Of a DNA stretch of 64,000 bases, positions 34,230 through 43,488 are shown piece by piece. The translations under genes and the position numbers were made by a program. Numbering within the stretch: the first letter of the stretch is position 1; each line of letters begins with the position of its first letter. The stretch spans positions 62,001 through 126,000 of the forward strand of contig CABJAM010000005.1 of assembly GCA_902363555.1 (NCBI GenBank), written 5' to 3'. This stretch comes from Lachnospiraceae bacterium. Lineage in GTDB: Bacteria; Bacillota; Clostridia; Lachnospirales; Lachnospiraceae. The notes below the pieces were generated by a model. The model was not told where the DNA came from. It searched no databases and saw nothing but the letters and a program-made list of their open reading frames with translations.

Positions 34230-35401
34230 CAAAACGCCTCCAATAGCTTCCGGTTTTTCTCGATCAGCGCCATCCGCTGCCGGACACAATCCGCAGACCT
34301 GAGGGCATCCGACGGCGTATGAAATACATAATCCTTCAGCTTGTCGATGGTTGTGACCGCCACATGCATCCGTGTATCCGATGATGCATAATAGATAAAC
34401 ACATCCCCGTTATCCCTTGCCACTGCCCCATTGGTAAAAACCACATTGGACACATCGCCGGTCCGCTCCTGCCCCAGAGGTCCGATGAGCAGTCCGGACG
34501 GCTCTGCAATGACCCGCTTCGGATCTTTAAAATCGGTGGCAAAGGCATAGATCACATATCTTAAACCGGCCGCCGTATTGCGCACGCCATGAGCGATATG
34601 TATCCAGCCCCGGTCGGTTTTAATGGGCACCGCTCCCGCCCCGTTTTTGGCCTCGGTAATGGTGTGGTATTTACGGCAGCTCGTCAGAATCTCCTCATCG
34701 ATCACCGCATGTTCGATATCATCGCAAAGCCCGAAGCCGATACCGCCGCCGCTGCCAGTGTCAATAAAGTCATCCATGGGCCGTGTGTAAAAGGCATATT
34801 TACCGTCCACAAACTCCGGATGGAGCACCACATTTCTCTGCTGCGGGCTGCGCAGTGTTGTGAGATTGTCCAGGCGCTCCCAGCTTTTTAAATCCTTTGT
34901 CCGCACGATTCCGGCCGCCGCTGTGGCGGCAGACAGATCATCCACAGACGTATCTTTACTCTCAGAACAGAACACGCCGTAAATATAACCGTCCTCATGC
35001 TTTGTCAGGCGCATGTCGTAAACATTGGTTTCCTGTGGGCATATGTCCGGTAAAACGACCGGCGTATCCCAAAAACGGAAGCCATCGATCCCTGTATCGC
35101 TCTCTGCTACTGCAAAAAATGATTTTCGGTCAGCGCCCTCCACCCGGGCTACCAGATAGAACTTGCCGTTTAATTCGATCGCACCTGAATTCATCACCGC
35201 ATTGACGCCCAGCCGCTCCATAAACCATGGATTGGTCTGCGGGTCCAGGTCATACTTCCATTCCACCGGAATATGCGCCCGGGTCAGCACCGGGTCTTCA
35301 TAGCGGTCAAAAATACCATTATAAAATGAACTCTTTTTATTTTTTCGCTGAATCAAAGCTTCCAGCTTTTCTTTTTCCACATAATATTGGGGATGCAGCA
35401 T
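34229..35401 (-). CDS. GH130_1 beta-1,4-mannosylglucose phosphorylase
   Basis: A 390-residue five-bladed propeller enzyme, exactly the length of the characterised Bacteroides mannosylglucose phosphorylase. The catalytic Asp129 is in NVYDMRL, and GINAV-like NPWFMERLGVNAVMNSGAI is diagnostic of subfamily 1. It splits mannosyl-beta-1,4-glucose with phosphate into mannose 1-phosphate and glucose. Its substrate arises from the epimerase encoded just upstream. I prefer the ATG at 35401 (AGGAGG 8 bp upstream) over 35407. Confidence 0.88.
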   Translation of the reverse strand: MLHPQYYVEKEKLEALIQRKNKKSSFYNGIFDRYEDPVLTRAHIPVEWKYDLDPQTNPWFMERLGVNAVMNSGAIELNGKFYLVARVEGADRKSFFAVAESDTGIDGFRFWDTPVVLPDICPQETNVYDMRLTKHEDGYIYGVFCSESKDTSVDDLSAATAAAGIVRTKDLKSWERLDNLTTLRSPQQRNVVLHPEFVDGKYAFYTRPMDDFIDTGSGGGIGFGLCDDIEHAVIDEEILTSCRKYHTITEAKNGAGAVPIKTDRGWIHIAHGVRNTAAGLRYVIYAFATDFKDPKRVIAEPSGLLIGPLGQERTGDVSNVVFTNGAVARDNGDVFIYYASSDTRMHVAVTTIDKLKDYVFHTPSDALRSADCVRQRMALIEKNRKLLEAF

Positions 35402-35403
35402 TT

Positions 35404-36579
35404 TCATAACCTCCTGATGACTTCAAAGCACATTCTTCCGTTGTGATACGGACATTTCCATGGCTCCACAATGGGCTTTTTGGTCGACGGCCTTTTGTCG
35501 CTGTCCAAATCCCAAAACCATTCGGAATCCGTTCTCGGGTCCACGATGTTTGACTGTATATAATCCCACAGGGCAAAGACGGCTTCAATATATTCCCCAT
35601 GCTCCGGCGTCTTTTCATAGCCATTTAAAAAGCCTACCACCGCTTCAGCCTGAACCCACCATACTCTGGATGTATCCGCCACGCCCCGGACACATTCATT
35701 CAGCAGCGAATGCTCCCGGTACGCATCCTTATACACCTGGCGGGTCAGCGCCCGGGTCAGCGCGCCCATTTTCTCTTTGAGCGCCACATCCCCCAGGATC
35801 TCACAGCCCCGGTCAATAAGCCAGGCCGTCTCAATATCATGGCCGTAGGAATGGATATCGATGAGCGGATTCCAGTTTTTATCAAAAAAGACCTCCTGGC
35901 GGCAGCGTTTGGGATTGTAAACATTTCCGGCAAAAATATCCAGGATATGGTAAAGCTTTTGGGCCACATCCTCGTCCTTTGTCACCCGGTACAGCTCCGT
36001 ATAGGCCTCAAATACATGGAGGAGCGTGTTCATGGTCTTTTCGGCCACAACGCCATTTTCCGACAGCTTTTCGTTGCTCACCGGATGAAAGCTCCGGTCA
36101 AAGGCTTCCATATAACCGGACGCATCCGTACACCGCTCTTCGATCAACCGGTACAGGCCGCGGGCCAGCTCCAAGGCTTTTTCGCACCTGGTGGCATCAT
36201 AGTACGAAGCAAGGGCATAAATGGCAAAGGCCTGATTGTATGTATGCTTTGTATCATCCATGATCTGGCCGTCATAGGTGACCGACCAGAAGATTCCCCC
36301 GTGCTCCTTGTCCAGGCAGTGATTTTCCAAAAATGCATAGGCGTGGTCCGCATACGTCCGTAAAGACTCATCCTTCAATAGAATCGATGCATTTGCAAAA
36401 AACCATAGGATACGGCTGTTTAAAATACAGCCCTTGACCGCATCCTTATGCACACCCAGATTAAAATCCACATACCCGTAAAATCCGCCATTTTCCACAT
36501 CCATCAGCCTTTCCCAAAACGGCAGGATTTTTTCTTCAAGGTGGCGGCGCACCTGGGCCTTTAATAATTGTGTGTCCAT
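35404..36579 (-). CDS. Cellobiose/mannobiose 2-epimerase
   Basis: A 391-residue (alpha/alpha)6-barrel protein of the N-acylglucosamine 2-epimerase family. Catalytic residues fit the cellobiose epimerases: His247 with Glu250 in SYGHDIE and His379 in CPYHNGR. It would turn the reducing-end mannose of mannobiose into glucose, giving mannosylglucose for the GH130_1 enzyme. AAGGAG precedes the ATG. It lies between the two GH130 genes, as in mannan loci of other gut Firmicutes. Confidence 0.9.
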   Translation of the reverse strand: MDTQLLKAQVRRHLEEKILPFWERLMDVENGGFYGYVDFNLGVHKDAVKGCILNSRILWFFANASILLKDESLRTYADHAYAFLENHCLDKEHGGIFWSVTYDGQIMDDTKHTYNQAFAIYALASYYDATRCEKALELARGLYRLIEERCTDASGYMEAFDRSFHPVSNEKLSENGVVAEKTMNTLLHVFEAYTELYRVTKDEDVAQKLYHILDIFAGNVYNPKRCRQEVFFDKNWNPLIDIHSYGHDIETAWLIDRGCEILGDVALKEKMGALTRALTRQVYKDAYREHSLLNECVRGVADTSRVWWVQAEAVVGFLNGYEKTPEHGEYIEAVFALWDYIQSNIVDPRTDSEWFWDLDSDKRPSTKKPIVEPWKCPYHNGRMCFEVIRRL

Positions 36580-36588
36580 AAAGTCTCC

Positions 36589-37611
36589 TTATCTTCTCCC
36601 GATTTCCGTATCCGATTCAGTAACGACACTGTGATTTTTAATATATTCCACCAGCTCATCGGCATAGGCAAAGGCAAGACCCACATAGCTGTCCGCAGCG
36701 CCATAGTAAATGGCCATTTTATTCGTTTCGCTATCCTGGATCGTTGCGCATGGGAAAACCACGTTGGGAACAAAGCCCCGCTCCTCATACCATTCCTCCG
36801 GCGTCAGTAGATAATTTTCACAACGGTACTTCACGATCGATGGATTATCGATATCCAATATCGCGCCGCCGATGCTGTACACATAGCCATTGCATGTTCC
36901 GGTCACGCCGTGATAAAGCAGCAGCCATCCTTCACTGGTTTCGATGGGCGCCGCGCCGCCGCCGATTTTAAGGCTTTGCCACCATTCACTGCCCTTGCCC
37001 ATAACATGGCGGTGCTTTCCCCAGTAAACCATATCCGGGCTTTCCGACAGGAAAATATCTCCAAAAGGCGTATGGCCGCTGTCACTGGGTCTTGAAAGCA
37101 TGACATAATTGCCGCCGATCTTTCGTGGAAATAAAACAGCGTTCCGGTTAAATGGAAGAAACGGATTTTCAGTACGCACAAAGGTTTTAAAATCTGTTGT
37201 TTTTGCAACGCCGATAGCAGCCCCGTAAAAATCCTGGCACCATATAATATAATAAGTATCCTCCACCTTAACCAGCCGGGGATCGTAGGCATAGACCGGC
37301 ATAAAGGCTTCCCCGTTCTCATCCACAAACCGGATCTTCTCTTTATCAATTTCCCAGTGGAACCCGTCCTGGCTGCGCCCCATATAAATATAAGGCACGC
37401 CGTTGACCTGCTCGCCCCGCAGTACACTGATAAATCCATCACCGTAAGGGATAACGGCGCTGTTAAATATTCTTGCCACGCCCTCCACAGGATTCCGGCC
37501 AATGACCGGGTTTTCACTGTAACGCCATATGGGCGCTCCTGTTATATGCTCCGGCCGTTCCTGCCAGGGTACATTAGCCGCCTTTGGCGTCAGTAATCTA
37601 AAATTATTCAT
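36589..37611 (-). CDS. GH130_2 beta-1,4-manno-oligosaccharide phosphorylase
   Basis: A 340-residue phosphorylase. The catalytic Asp110 lies in VYAYDPRL, with GVARIFNSAVIPY and SRPSDSGHTPFGDIF, typical of subfamily 2. It removes single mannosyl units from manno-oligosaccharides with phosphate, giving mannose 1-phosphate. The start at 37611 has GGAGG 8 bp upstream; the long upstream frame to 37776 overlaps the esterase gene and is not used. The gap to the epimerase is 9 bp. Confidence 0.88.
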   Translation of the reverse strand: MNNFRLLTPKAANVPWQERPEHITGAPIWRYSENPVIGRNPVEGVARIFNSAVIPYGDGFISVLRGEQVNGVPYIYMGRSQDGFHWEIDKEKIRFVDENGEAFMPVYAYDPRLVKVEDTYYIIWCQDFYGAAIGVAKTTDFKTFVRTENPFLPFNRNAVLFPRKIGGNYVMLSRPSDSGHTPFGDIFLSESPDMVYWGKHRHVMGKGSEWWQSLKIGGGAAPIETSEGWLLLYHGVTGTCNGYVYSIGGAILDIDNPSIVKYRCENYLLTPEEWYEERGFVPNVVFPCATIQDSETNKMAIYYGAADSYVGLAFAYADELVEYIKNHSVVTESDTEIGRR

Positions 37612-37627
37612 GTTCATGTCCTCCAAA

Positions 37628-38704
37628 TCAATCATCATCTTTCCATATATCCTCACCGAAGGAGCGGATATAGTCCACAAGCTGTCCGGCCATTTCCCCG
37701 GCCTCCGATATGCGTACATGTCCGGGTGTTCCCACACCATTACGTTCATAAAGGAAATGGACGATTTTTCCATCATTCATGTTCCGGCACACCGCGTCAA
37801 TGGCCTGATCCCAACGACTGTCATGGTTTAGTATCGTTGTTGCAGCTATGATCAGCGCTTTTGGGTACGTTTCCCGGAGACTGCGAAGAAAACGCTCATA
37901 ATGCCGGCGCCAGCGGGCTGCTTTTTGGCCGTCGTAATCATCAGCCATATAATCCTCCGGGTGATTGTCATTTTGTCCGATGGCCACGATCACCACATGG
38001 GGCGTGTACCGGCCGAAATCCCATAATGTCACTGGCCCGGTTTCCGGGTTATACTGCACCTTATCCCATACATCCTCCATACCGATATAGTTTGGGGCCG
38101 CAAACCAGCCCGTTTGGTTTAACAGCGCGATCCCGCCCTGGGCAATGTCGTGAAGCTGGGCGTTTAACTTCCGGGCAGCTATGGCCGCATAGGAATACCA
38201 GCTATTGGAAAACTCACCCTGATGGTTCGGGTCCGGCATCCCCACATAATCGGTGGCCTCTGAAACCTCCCCGGCAGAAACGGAATCGCCGTAAACCTCC
38301 ATCCTGCGCATCGGCAGGGCCTTTGGCAGCTCTAAAACCGCATCCTTTTCAATGCACAGCCCCAAAAAGGTAATCGTGTGGCAGGAATCCATCCGCTTAA
38401 AAACCGTCAATTCGTGCCGTCCGCTCCCAAGATTTTCTCCCAGGGTCAGGCAGACCGCCGCATCGGTATGGGGCAGCCGCAGCTTTCTTTGTTCACCGTC
38501 AATAATGACGCCTATGTAATTATCCCAGCAGCCTCTGTGGTTTTTAAGCCACATGCGCACGCAGCTTCCCGTAAAACAGGTGTTTATCATCGTGTACGGA
38601 AAAACAAGCACCGGAGCGGTTTTGCACCGGTCATCGATTCTTCCCATGTATTGTAAATGGGCATCATCCGGCAGGATCAGCCGTTCATTTTCCTTACAAT
38701 CCAT
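37628..38704 (-). CDS. CE2-type acetylesterase
   Basis: A 358-residue protein with an N-terminal beta jelly roll (about 15-125) and a C-terminal SGNH domain: Ser141 in YGDSVSAGE, AQGGIAL, IGQNDNH and GTPGHVRIS (His). This two-domain order is that of carbohydrate esterase family 2. In Roseburia mannan metabolism a CE2 acts with a CE17 to clear acetyl groups at different positions. I start at the ATG 38704 with GGAGG five bases upstream; an ATG at 38716 is also possible. No signal peptide. Confidence 0.78.
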   Translation of the reverse strand: MDCKENERLILPDDAHLQYMGRIDDRCKTAPVLVFPYTMINTCFTGSCVRMWLKNHRGCWDNYIGVIIDGEQRKLRLPHTDAAVCLTLGENLGSGRHELTVFKRMDSCHTITFLGLCIEKDAVLELPKALPMRRMEVYGDSVSAGEVSEATDYVGMPDPNHQGEFSNSWYSYAAIAARKLNAQLHDIAQGGIALLNQTGWFAAPNYIGMEDVWDKVQYNPETGPVTLWDFGRYTPHVVIVAIGQNDNHPEDYMADDYDGQKAARWRRHYERFLRSLRETYPKALIIAATTILNHDSRWDQAIDAVCRNMNDGKIVHFLYERNGVGTPGHVRISEAGEMAGQLVDYIRSFGEDIWKDDD

Positions 38705-38718
38705 ACTGCCCTCCATAA

Positions 38719-39579
38719 TCATCCTTTGACGGAGCCGGCCGCAAGACCGCCGTAAATCTGCTTCTGACAGCATATAAATATGATCAACGCCGGGAGCAGC
38801 GTGATAATGACGCCCGCACAAATATAATTATACTGATTGCCCAGAGGGCCGGTAAATGTGTAAAGGGAGGTGGCGACGACCACCAGCTTATCTTTATTTT
38901 GCAAATACAGATTCGCCATATAATATTCATTGTAGGTGCCCACGCCTTTTAAAATCATCACTGTGATAATGGCTGGCTTGAGCAGCGGAAATAATATTTT
39001 GAAAAACACGCCAAAATACGTACAGCCGTCCACAATGGCGGATTCATCCAGCGCCGGGGATATATTTTCAAAAAACTGTATAAAGATAGTCACTGAGATA
39101 ATATCGGTTCCCATCATAACGATAATGTAGCCCCACAAATGGTTGATAAATCCCAGATTTGTCATAATCGCATAGACAGACACCTGCATGGCGATGCCCG
39201 GAAGCAGACTGGCAAAAAGGAACAGGTTGCGGATCAGAGCATTCCCATGGAACTTAAAACGGTTTAATACATAAGCGAGCATGGCGCCGATCAAAATGGA
39301 GCCGATCAGTACACAAACAAGGACGATCAGCGAGTTCAAAAATGCCCGGCCCATATTGGCCTTTTTCCAGGCGTCAACAAAGTTGGTGAAATACAGCCAG
39401 GAGTTCGGTAGCTGCATCACATTTGTATTGGCATATTCCTCCGGCGTCTTGAAGGCTGTGATCACACAACTGACGATGGGGAGGACTGCGATAAAGGAGG
39501 CCAGGCAGAGCATAAAATATTTAAATACGATCCATATACCCTGACGGATCTTCATGCCTAAGGTTTTACCGTTATTCAT
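38719..39579 (-). CDS. Sugar ABC permease, MalG-like
   Basis: A 286-residue permease with six helices and the coupling loop EAA-like segment DESAIVDGCTYFGVFFKILFPLLKPA. This is the CUT1-type second permease. It overlaps the first permease by ATGA, so the two are made together. No ATPase gene lies in the locus; such CUT1 systems usually share one MsmX-like ATPase encoded elsewhere. Confidence 0.9.
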   Translation of the reverse strand: MNNGKTLGMKIRQGIWIVFKYFMLCLASFIAVLPIVSCVITAFKTPEEYANTNVMQLPNSWLYFTNFVDAWKKANMGRAFLNSLIVLVCVLIGSILIGAMLAYVLNRFKFHGNALIRNLFLFASLLPGIAMQVSVYAIMTNLGFINHLWGYIIVMMGTDIISVTIFIQFFENISPALDESAIVDGCTYFGVFFKILFPLLKPAIITVMILKGVGTYNEYYMANLYLQNKDKLVVVATSLYTFTGPLGNQYNYICAGVIITLLPALIIFICCQKQIYGGLAAGSVKG

Positions 39580-40577
39580 AGCGTCCTGCCTCCTTTCTTT
39601 GCCCGGCCTGCCGCCAGCCTGCGGCTCTGCTTTCCGGCCCTGCTGCCATCGTCGTCGGTGGGGAACATACGGTTCATAATGACTTTCTGCAAAATGGTAG
39701 CGGCAAATATGAGTACAAACAGAACAATGGCCATGGCCGATGCAAGTCCTACCTTCTGGTTGACATGGGCCAGTTTATTCATAACAACAAAGTATGTGGC
39801 GGTTCCAAAAGAACCGTTGGTGATCACATAGGGCGGTTCAAAGGCGCTTAATGACCCGGACACGGACAGGATCACATTCAGGACCACCACCGATTTGATA
39901 CTTGGAAGCATAATATAACGGAATTTATGCCAGGAATTGGCGCCGTCAATGGCTGCCGCCTCGTATAAGGTCTGGTCCACAGACATCATCGCGCCCAAAA
40001 ACAGGACCATGTTCTGGCCCATGTAGCGCCATACAGACGTTCCCGCCAGAGAAAAGTTATTAACGCTTGTATCTTTGAGCCAATAGGGCAGGCTGTCCAG
40101 ATTCAGACCGATCCATCCAAGGACCGTATCAAACACAAAGCCCCGGGTAAAGAAAAATTTAAAGATGAAACCGATGGCGATACCGCTGATCAAATAAGGA
40201 AAGAAAAGAAATCCTTTAAATATGGCGCCGCCCTTTGTTTTAAAACAGAGGATGGTCGCAAAAAACAGTGCCAGCGCCAACTGGACAATACCACCGGCAA
40301 TATAAAACAGCGCCAGTTTCAGCGAACCAAAGCAATCATCCCGTGCGAACACATCCAGATAGTTTTTAATTCCCACAAAGGTCCGCTCGCCTAAATACTT
40401 CATATCATAAAAGCTGAATTTAAACATTTCCACAAAGGGAATATAGGTAAATACGGTCAGCAGCAGAAGCGGCAGCGCCATAAACGCAATCAGTATAAGA
40501 ACCTTCTGCCCCTTCCGGCTTCTCAACCACTCACCAAAGCCCTTTTTTCTATGCAAGGTCTGAGTTTTTCTCGGCAT
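39576..40577 (-). CDS. Sugar ABC permease, MalF-like
   Basis: A 333-residue permease with six helices and the coupling loop YEAAAIDGANSWHKFRYIMLPSIK. The short basic N terminus is followed by a first helix near residues 25-45. I start at ATG 40577 or 40580 after GGGAGG; the longer frame to 40622 lacks a site. The C terminus is rich in Arg and Gly. Works with the MalG-like permease and the binding protein. Confidence 0.9.
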   Translation of the reverse strand: MPRKTQTLHRKKGFGEWLRSRKGQKVLILIAFMALPLLLLTVFTYIPFVEMFKFSFYDMKYLGERTFVGIKNYLDVFARDDCFGSLKLALFYIAGGIVQLALALFFATILCFKTKGGAIFKGFLFFPYLISGIAIGFIFKFFFTRGFVFDTVLGWIGLNLDSLPYWLKDTSVNNFSLAGTSVWRYMGQNMVLFLGAMMSVDQTLYEAAAIDGANSWHKFRYIMLPSIKSVVVLNVILSVSGSLSAFEPPYVITNGSFGTATYFVVMNKLAHVNQKVGLASAMAIVLFVLIFAATILQKVIMNRMFPTDDDGSRAGKQSRRLAAGRAKKGGRTL

Positions 40578-40642
40578 CATGGCCTCCCTTTCCGAATCCG
40601 CGGACCCACCGGGCCGGTGCATCCGCGGCTCTTAGTAAATCT

Positions 40643-42127
40643 CTATTTGGAGATTGCGGCTATGTAATCATAGGCTGCCGGCGTCACGCCAAAGTTTTCC
40701 TGGGCGGCCGTCCACTTCTGATTCCAGTCCTCCATAATTTCATCCAATGTCCGTGTTCCCTGCAATGCATCCTCCACAATGCCCTGGATCGGCTCATTTG
40801 CCACGTTGATACCGAGCTCGGATTCATTATTAATATCATTAAACAGCGTCTCCTCGCCAGCCGGCGCCGGATTATCCATAACAAGCTCAACACCCTGGAA
40901 ATCCTTTAAGGTATCCGGAAGCGGATCATCCTTAACAACGGACATACCGCCTTCGCTTACGGCAAAACCGGATTTTTCAACAAGCCATTTCACATAGATC
41001 ATGGCTGCCAGCTTATTATTATCGGAAGCATGAACATTGATGCCGTAATTATAGTCAGGGCCTGCTGCTGCATACTGCTTTCCATTGACAGTGATCGGGA
41101 AGGACATGTAGGCGATATCGTCCGGGTTGCTTCCGCCGGCCTGCATCTGTGTGATCGCCCAGGAGCCCAGAACCATGCAGCCGATCTGGCCGTTATTGAT
41201 CATTCCCTTGCTGCCCTCCCAGTCCGTTGTGGTGGGGTCATCCTCGGTCAGGCCTCTGGCTACGGCTTCGTACAGCGTATAGTAAACTGCATAAGGTCCG
41301 GTCATATCATCATGCTTCTGGAACGGATTTTCGCCTTTTGTCAGGCCATCATTGGTAAAATTCGGATCTCCTGTGGCGCTGCCTGCGATATAGGCGTTCC
41401 ATGCACCCATCGTCCAGCCGGCTGCAAAGTTGGTGTACAGCGGAACGGCGTCGGTATTATCTTTGATCTTTTGGAGGGCGTCCAAAAATTCATCGGGTGT
41501 TTTGGGCACCTCCGTTACGCCGGCATCCGCAAATACCTTTTTGTTATAAACAATACCCTGAACATTACCCATGGACGGGATGCCGTAAACCTGACCTTCG
41601 TAGGCGTAGTTGTTCAGCATAATGTAATTGTTTTCCAGTGTGGCGGTATCTCCGAAGCTGATAAACTGATTCGGGAGCTCTGATTTATCCACGGTTGTGG
41701 GGATCATGCAGATATCGCCCCAGCTATCGTTTGTCAAACGCATGGTCATGTCGTCGGCGTAGTTGGTAATTCCTTCATAGGTCACGTTGATATTGGGATA
41801 CAGCTTCTGAAATTCGGTAACGTATTCGGCAAACTTTGTATCCACCACGTCGGTCTTATGTGTGAGCATCTTAATGTCAGCCTTTAAATCGGTGTAGTCC
41901 TCACCTAATTTGATATCCGCAAATTGGGGCAGGCCGCTGTCCGCAGCCGTATTTCCGGTTTCGTTTCCTGCTCCGGCTTCCGTGCTGCCTGTCGATGTCT
42001 TTGGCGCACTGGAATCTGTTCCGGCGGTAGCGCCATCCCCCTGGCTGCTGCCATTGCCGCAGGCCGACAGTGATACTGCCATAAGAGCGGCTAAACCTAA
42101 CGATAAAAGTCTTTTTCTTTTTTTCAT
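40643..42127 (-). CDS. Sugar-binding lipoprotein of the mannan transporter
   Basis: A 494-residue extracellular binding protein (SBP family 1). Signal peptide MKKRKRLLSLGLAALMAVSL with the lipid Cys in LSACGNG, then a Ser/Gly/Thr linker and a binding domain. It resembles the manno-oligosaccharide binding proteins of Roseburia by context. GGAGG lies 8 bp before the ATG. First gene of a 12-gene operon that ends at 28826. Confidence 0.88.
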   Translation of the reverse strand: MKKRKRLLSLGLAALMAVSLSACGNGSSQGDGATAGTDSSAPKTSTGSTEAGAGNETGNTAADSGLPQFADIKLGEDYTDLKADIKMLTHKTDVVDTKFAEYVTEFQKLYPNINVTYEGITNYADDMTMRLTNDSWGDICMIPTTVDKSELPNQFISFGDTATLENNYIMLNNYAYEGQVYGIPSMGNVQGIVYNKKVFADAGVTEVPKTPDEFLDALQKIKDNTDAVPLYTNFAAGWTMGAWNAYIAGSATGDPNFTNDGLTKGENPFQKHDDMTGPYAVYYTLYEAVARGLTEDDPTTTDWEGSKGMINNGQIGCMVLGSWAITQMQAGGSNPDDIAYMSFPITVNGKQYAAAGPDYNYGINVHASDNNKLAAMIYVKWLVEKSGFAVSEGGMSVVKDDPLPDTLKDFQGVELVMDNPAPAGEETLFNDINNESELGINVANEPIQGIVEDALQGTRTLDEIMEDWNQKWTAAQENFGVTPAAYDYIAAISK

Positions 42128-42161
42128 AATGATTACCTCCGTTTTTTTAATTTTAAGTTAT

Positions 42162-42175
42162 TTAAGTAAAATTAA
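42162..42175. promoter_or_regulatory. Candidate LacI operator in the mannan operon leader
   Basis: TTAAGTAAAATTAA lies about 25 bp downstream of the -10 of the mannan promoter. The exact reverse complement is found upstream of the lacI gene at 44597-44610. The pair of sites fits a local repressor. The assignment rests only on this match. Confidence 0.45.
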
Positions 42176-42197
42176 CTTTAATTTATATTAACACAGC

Positions 42198-42226
42198 ATT
42201 ATACACAATACATCATATTATCTTGG
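42198..42226 (-). promoter_or_regulatory. Mannan operon promoter with AraC-type sites
   Basis: On the minus strand the -10 is TATAAT (42198-42203). The -35 position (42221-42226) reads CCAAGA, which is poor, as expected for an activated promoter. Confidence 0.6.
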
Positions 42227-42246
42227 TGTTTATCTCATTATCTTGG
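42217..42246 (-). promoter_or_regulatory. Direct repeat CCAAGATAAT, candidate AraC-family activator site
   Basis: CCAAGATAAT occurs at 42217-42226 and 42237-42246, 20 bp apart and in the same orientation. The proximal copy covers the -35. Two half-sites about two helix turns apart that touch the -35 are the layout of AraC-type activation. Confidence 0.55.
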
Positions 42247-42532
42247 CGTCATAACGTAACTTCGTCATTATTTACATTTTCAGCCTTTAATTTTTAAGCA
42301 TTTTGCCATCTTTCAAGATTAATTATTAATCTTATTTAATTGTTTTCTTATGTATTTTTAATTTATCATTTATTAAAAAAGCCTTTTTCTCTTAAAACTA
42401 TATTTAATCTCTGCTTTATTTTAATTAATTTTTAGCTTGATTTTTGATTTGTTAATGTAATATAATAATTATAGAATCGCGCTGATACACAAGCAGGTCA
42501 TGGACCTGTTTAGCATATACTCAGGAGGCGTT
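42247..42532. other. AT-rich divergent region
   Basis: Very AT-rich DNA without a gene. TTGATT (42437-42442) and TATAAT (42461-42466), 18 bp apart, form the likely promoter of the AraC gene to the right. Confidence 0.5.
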
Positions 42533-43435
42533 ATGGAATTTATTGATGAGCTTATGGGAATTTTGGGAATACAAACCGGTGAAGCCGGTGATTTAAAGAA
42601 AAACCTTCAGATGTTTTTACCGGTGATCATAAATGCATCGGTTGAACCACTACCCTATCTGTATATCCGGGCATTTGTACATATCGACGCCCGATATCCG
42701 TATCACTACCGCGCCAGTCTCACAGACAGCGGCGAATACAGCCTTATCCTTACGAAAAACGGCGAGGGCGCTTTAACTGTGGGCGGCACCGAGGTTCACG
42801 CCGGCCCCGGCACACTTTGTCTGCTGCCCCAGCGGCTGCTCACCTCCATACGCATACGCTCCTCGCGGTGGGAATATTATCAGATCATTTTCGGCGGCGC
42901 GCAGGCCGGCTGGTTTTTCAGTAACTTCACCGGCGGGGAGCTGTACCGTACGGATATTTCACCGGCCTCCCGTCTCCCGGGCATCATCTATTCCATGGAG
43001 ACAAACAGGGAATATTACGCCCAGTCGCCGCTAAGGCAGCTTTCCGGCCTCACTGCGCTGCTGTGCGAGGCCATTGACGGCCAGCACAGCTTAGTCCAGA
43101 CTGAGAATATCCCAAAATATCTTCTGGCCATAAAGCAGGATTTTGATAAGGATTACAGACAATATTACTCTTTAGATATGCTTGAGAAAAAATACAGCAT
43201 TAATAAATATAAAATCGCCAAGGAATTTACCTATTACTTTGGAACCGCTCCGATCCACTACCTTACCGGGCAGAGAATCGAAAACGCGAAGAAACTTCTG
43301 TCCACAACAAACTTAAAGATTAATGAGGTCGGACATTTTGTAGGTTATGAAAACACAACCCATTTTATCAATTCTTTTAAAAAGCTGACCGGAATGACGC
43401 CCCTTGTTTACCGGAACAGCCGCCATACATTTTAA
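42533..43435 (+). CDS. AraC-family regulator, divergent from the mannan operon
   Basis: A 300-residue regulator. Residues about 45-150 form a cupin-like sensor domain (GEYSLILTKNGEGALTVGG) and about 200-298 the two helix-turn-helix motifs (KKYSINKYKIAKEFTYYFG; NEVGHFVGYENTTHFINSFKKLTG). It most likely activates the divergent mannan operon, whose promoter has a paired direct repeat. The ATG at 42533 has AGGAGG 4-5 bp upstream; an upstream start at 42500 has none. Confidence 0.85.
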   Translation: MEFIDELMGILGIQTGEAGDLKKNLQMFLPVIINASVEPLPYLYIRAFVHIDARYPYHYRASLTDSGEYSLILTKNGEGALTVGGTEVHAGPGTLCLLPQRLLTSIRIRSSRWEYYQIIFGGAQAGWFFSNFTGGELYRTDISPASRLPGIIYSMETNREYYAQSPLRQLSGLTALLCEAIDGQHSLVQTENIPKYLLAIKQDFDKDYRQYYSLDMLEKKYSINKYKIAKEFTYYFGTAPIHYLTGQRIENAKKLLSTTNLKINEVGHFVGYENTTHFINSFKKLTGMTPLVYRNSRHTF

Positions 43436-43472
43436 CAGCCGCACTTTTTATTTATTTTCAGTGCGGCTGATT
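43436..43472. terminator. Bidirectional terminator between araC-type and lacI-type genes
   Basis: CAGCCGCAC and GTGCGGCTG form a 9-bp stem with T-rich sequence on one side and A/T-rich on the other. The two genes converge here. Confidence 0.8.
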
Positions 43473-43488
43473 TTATATCTTATTTTAT

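Noticed and set aside
36589..37776. Longer GH130_2 start at 37776
   Set aside because: It would overlap the CE2 gene by about 150 bp and lacks a ribosome site; GGAGG supports 37611.
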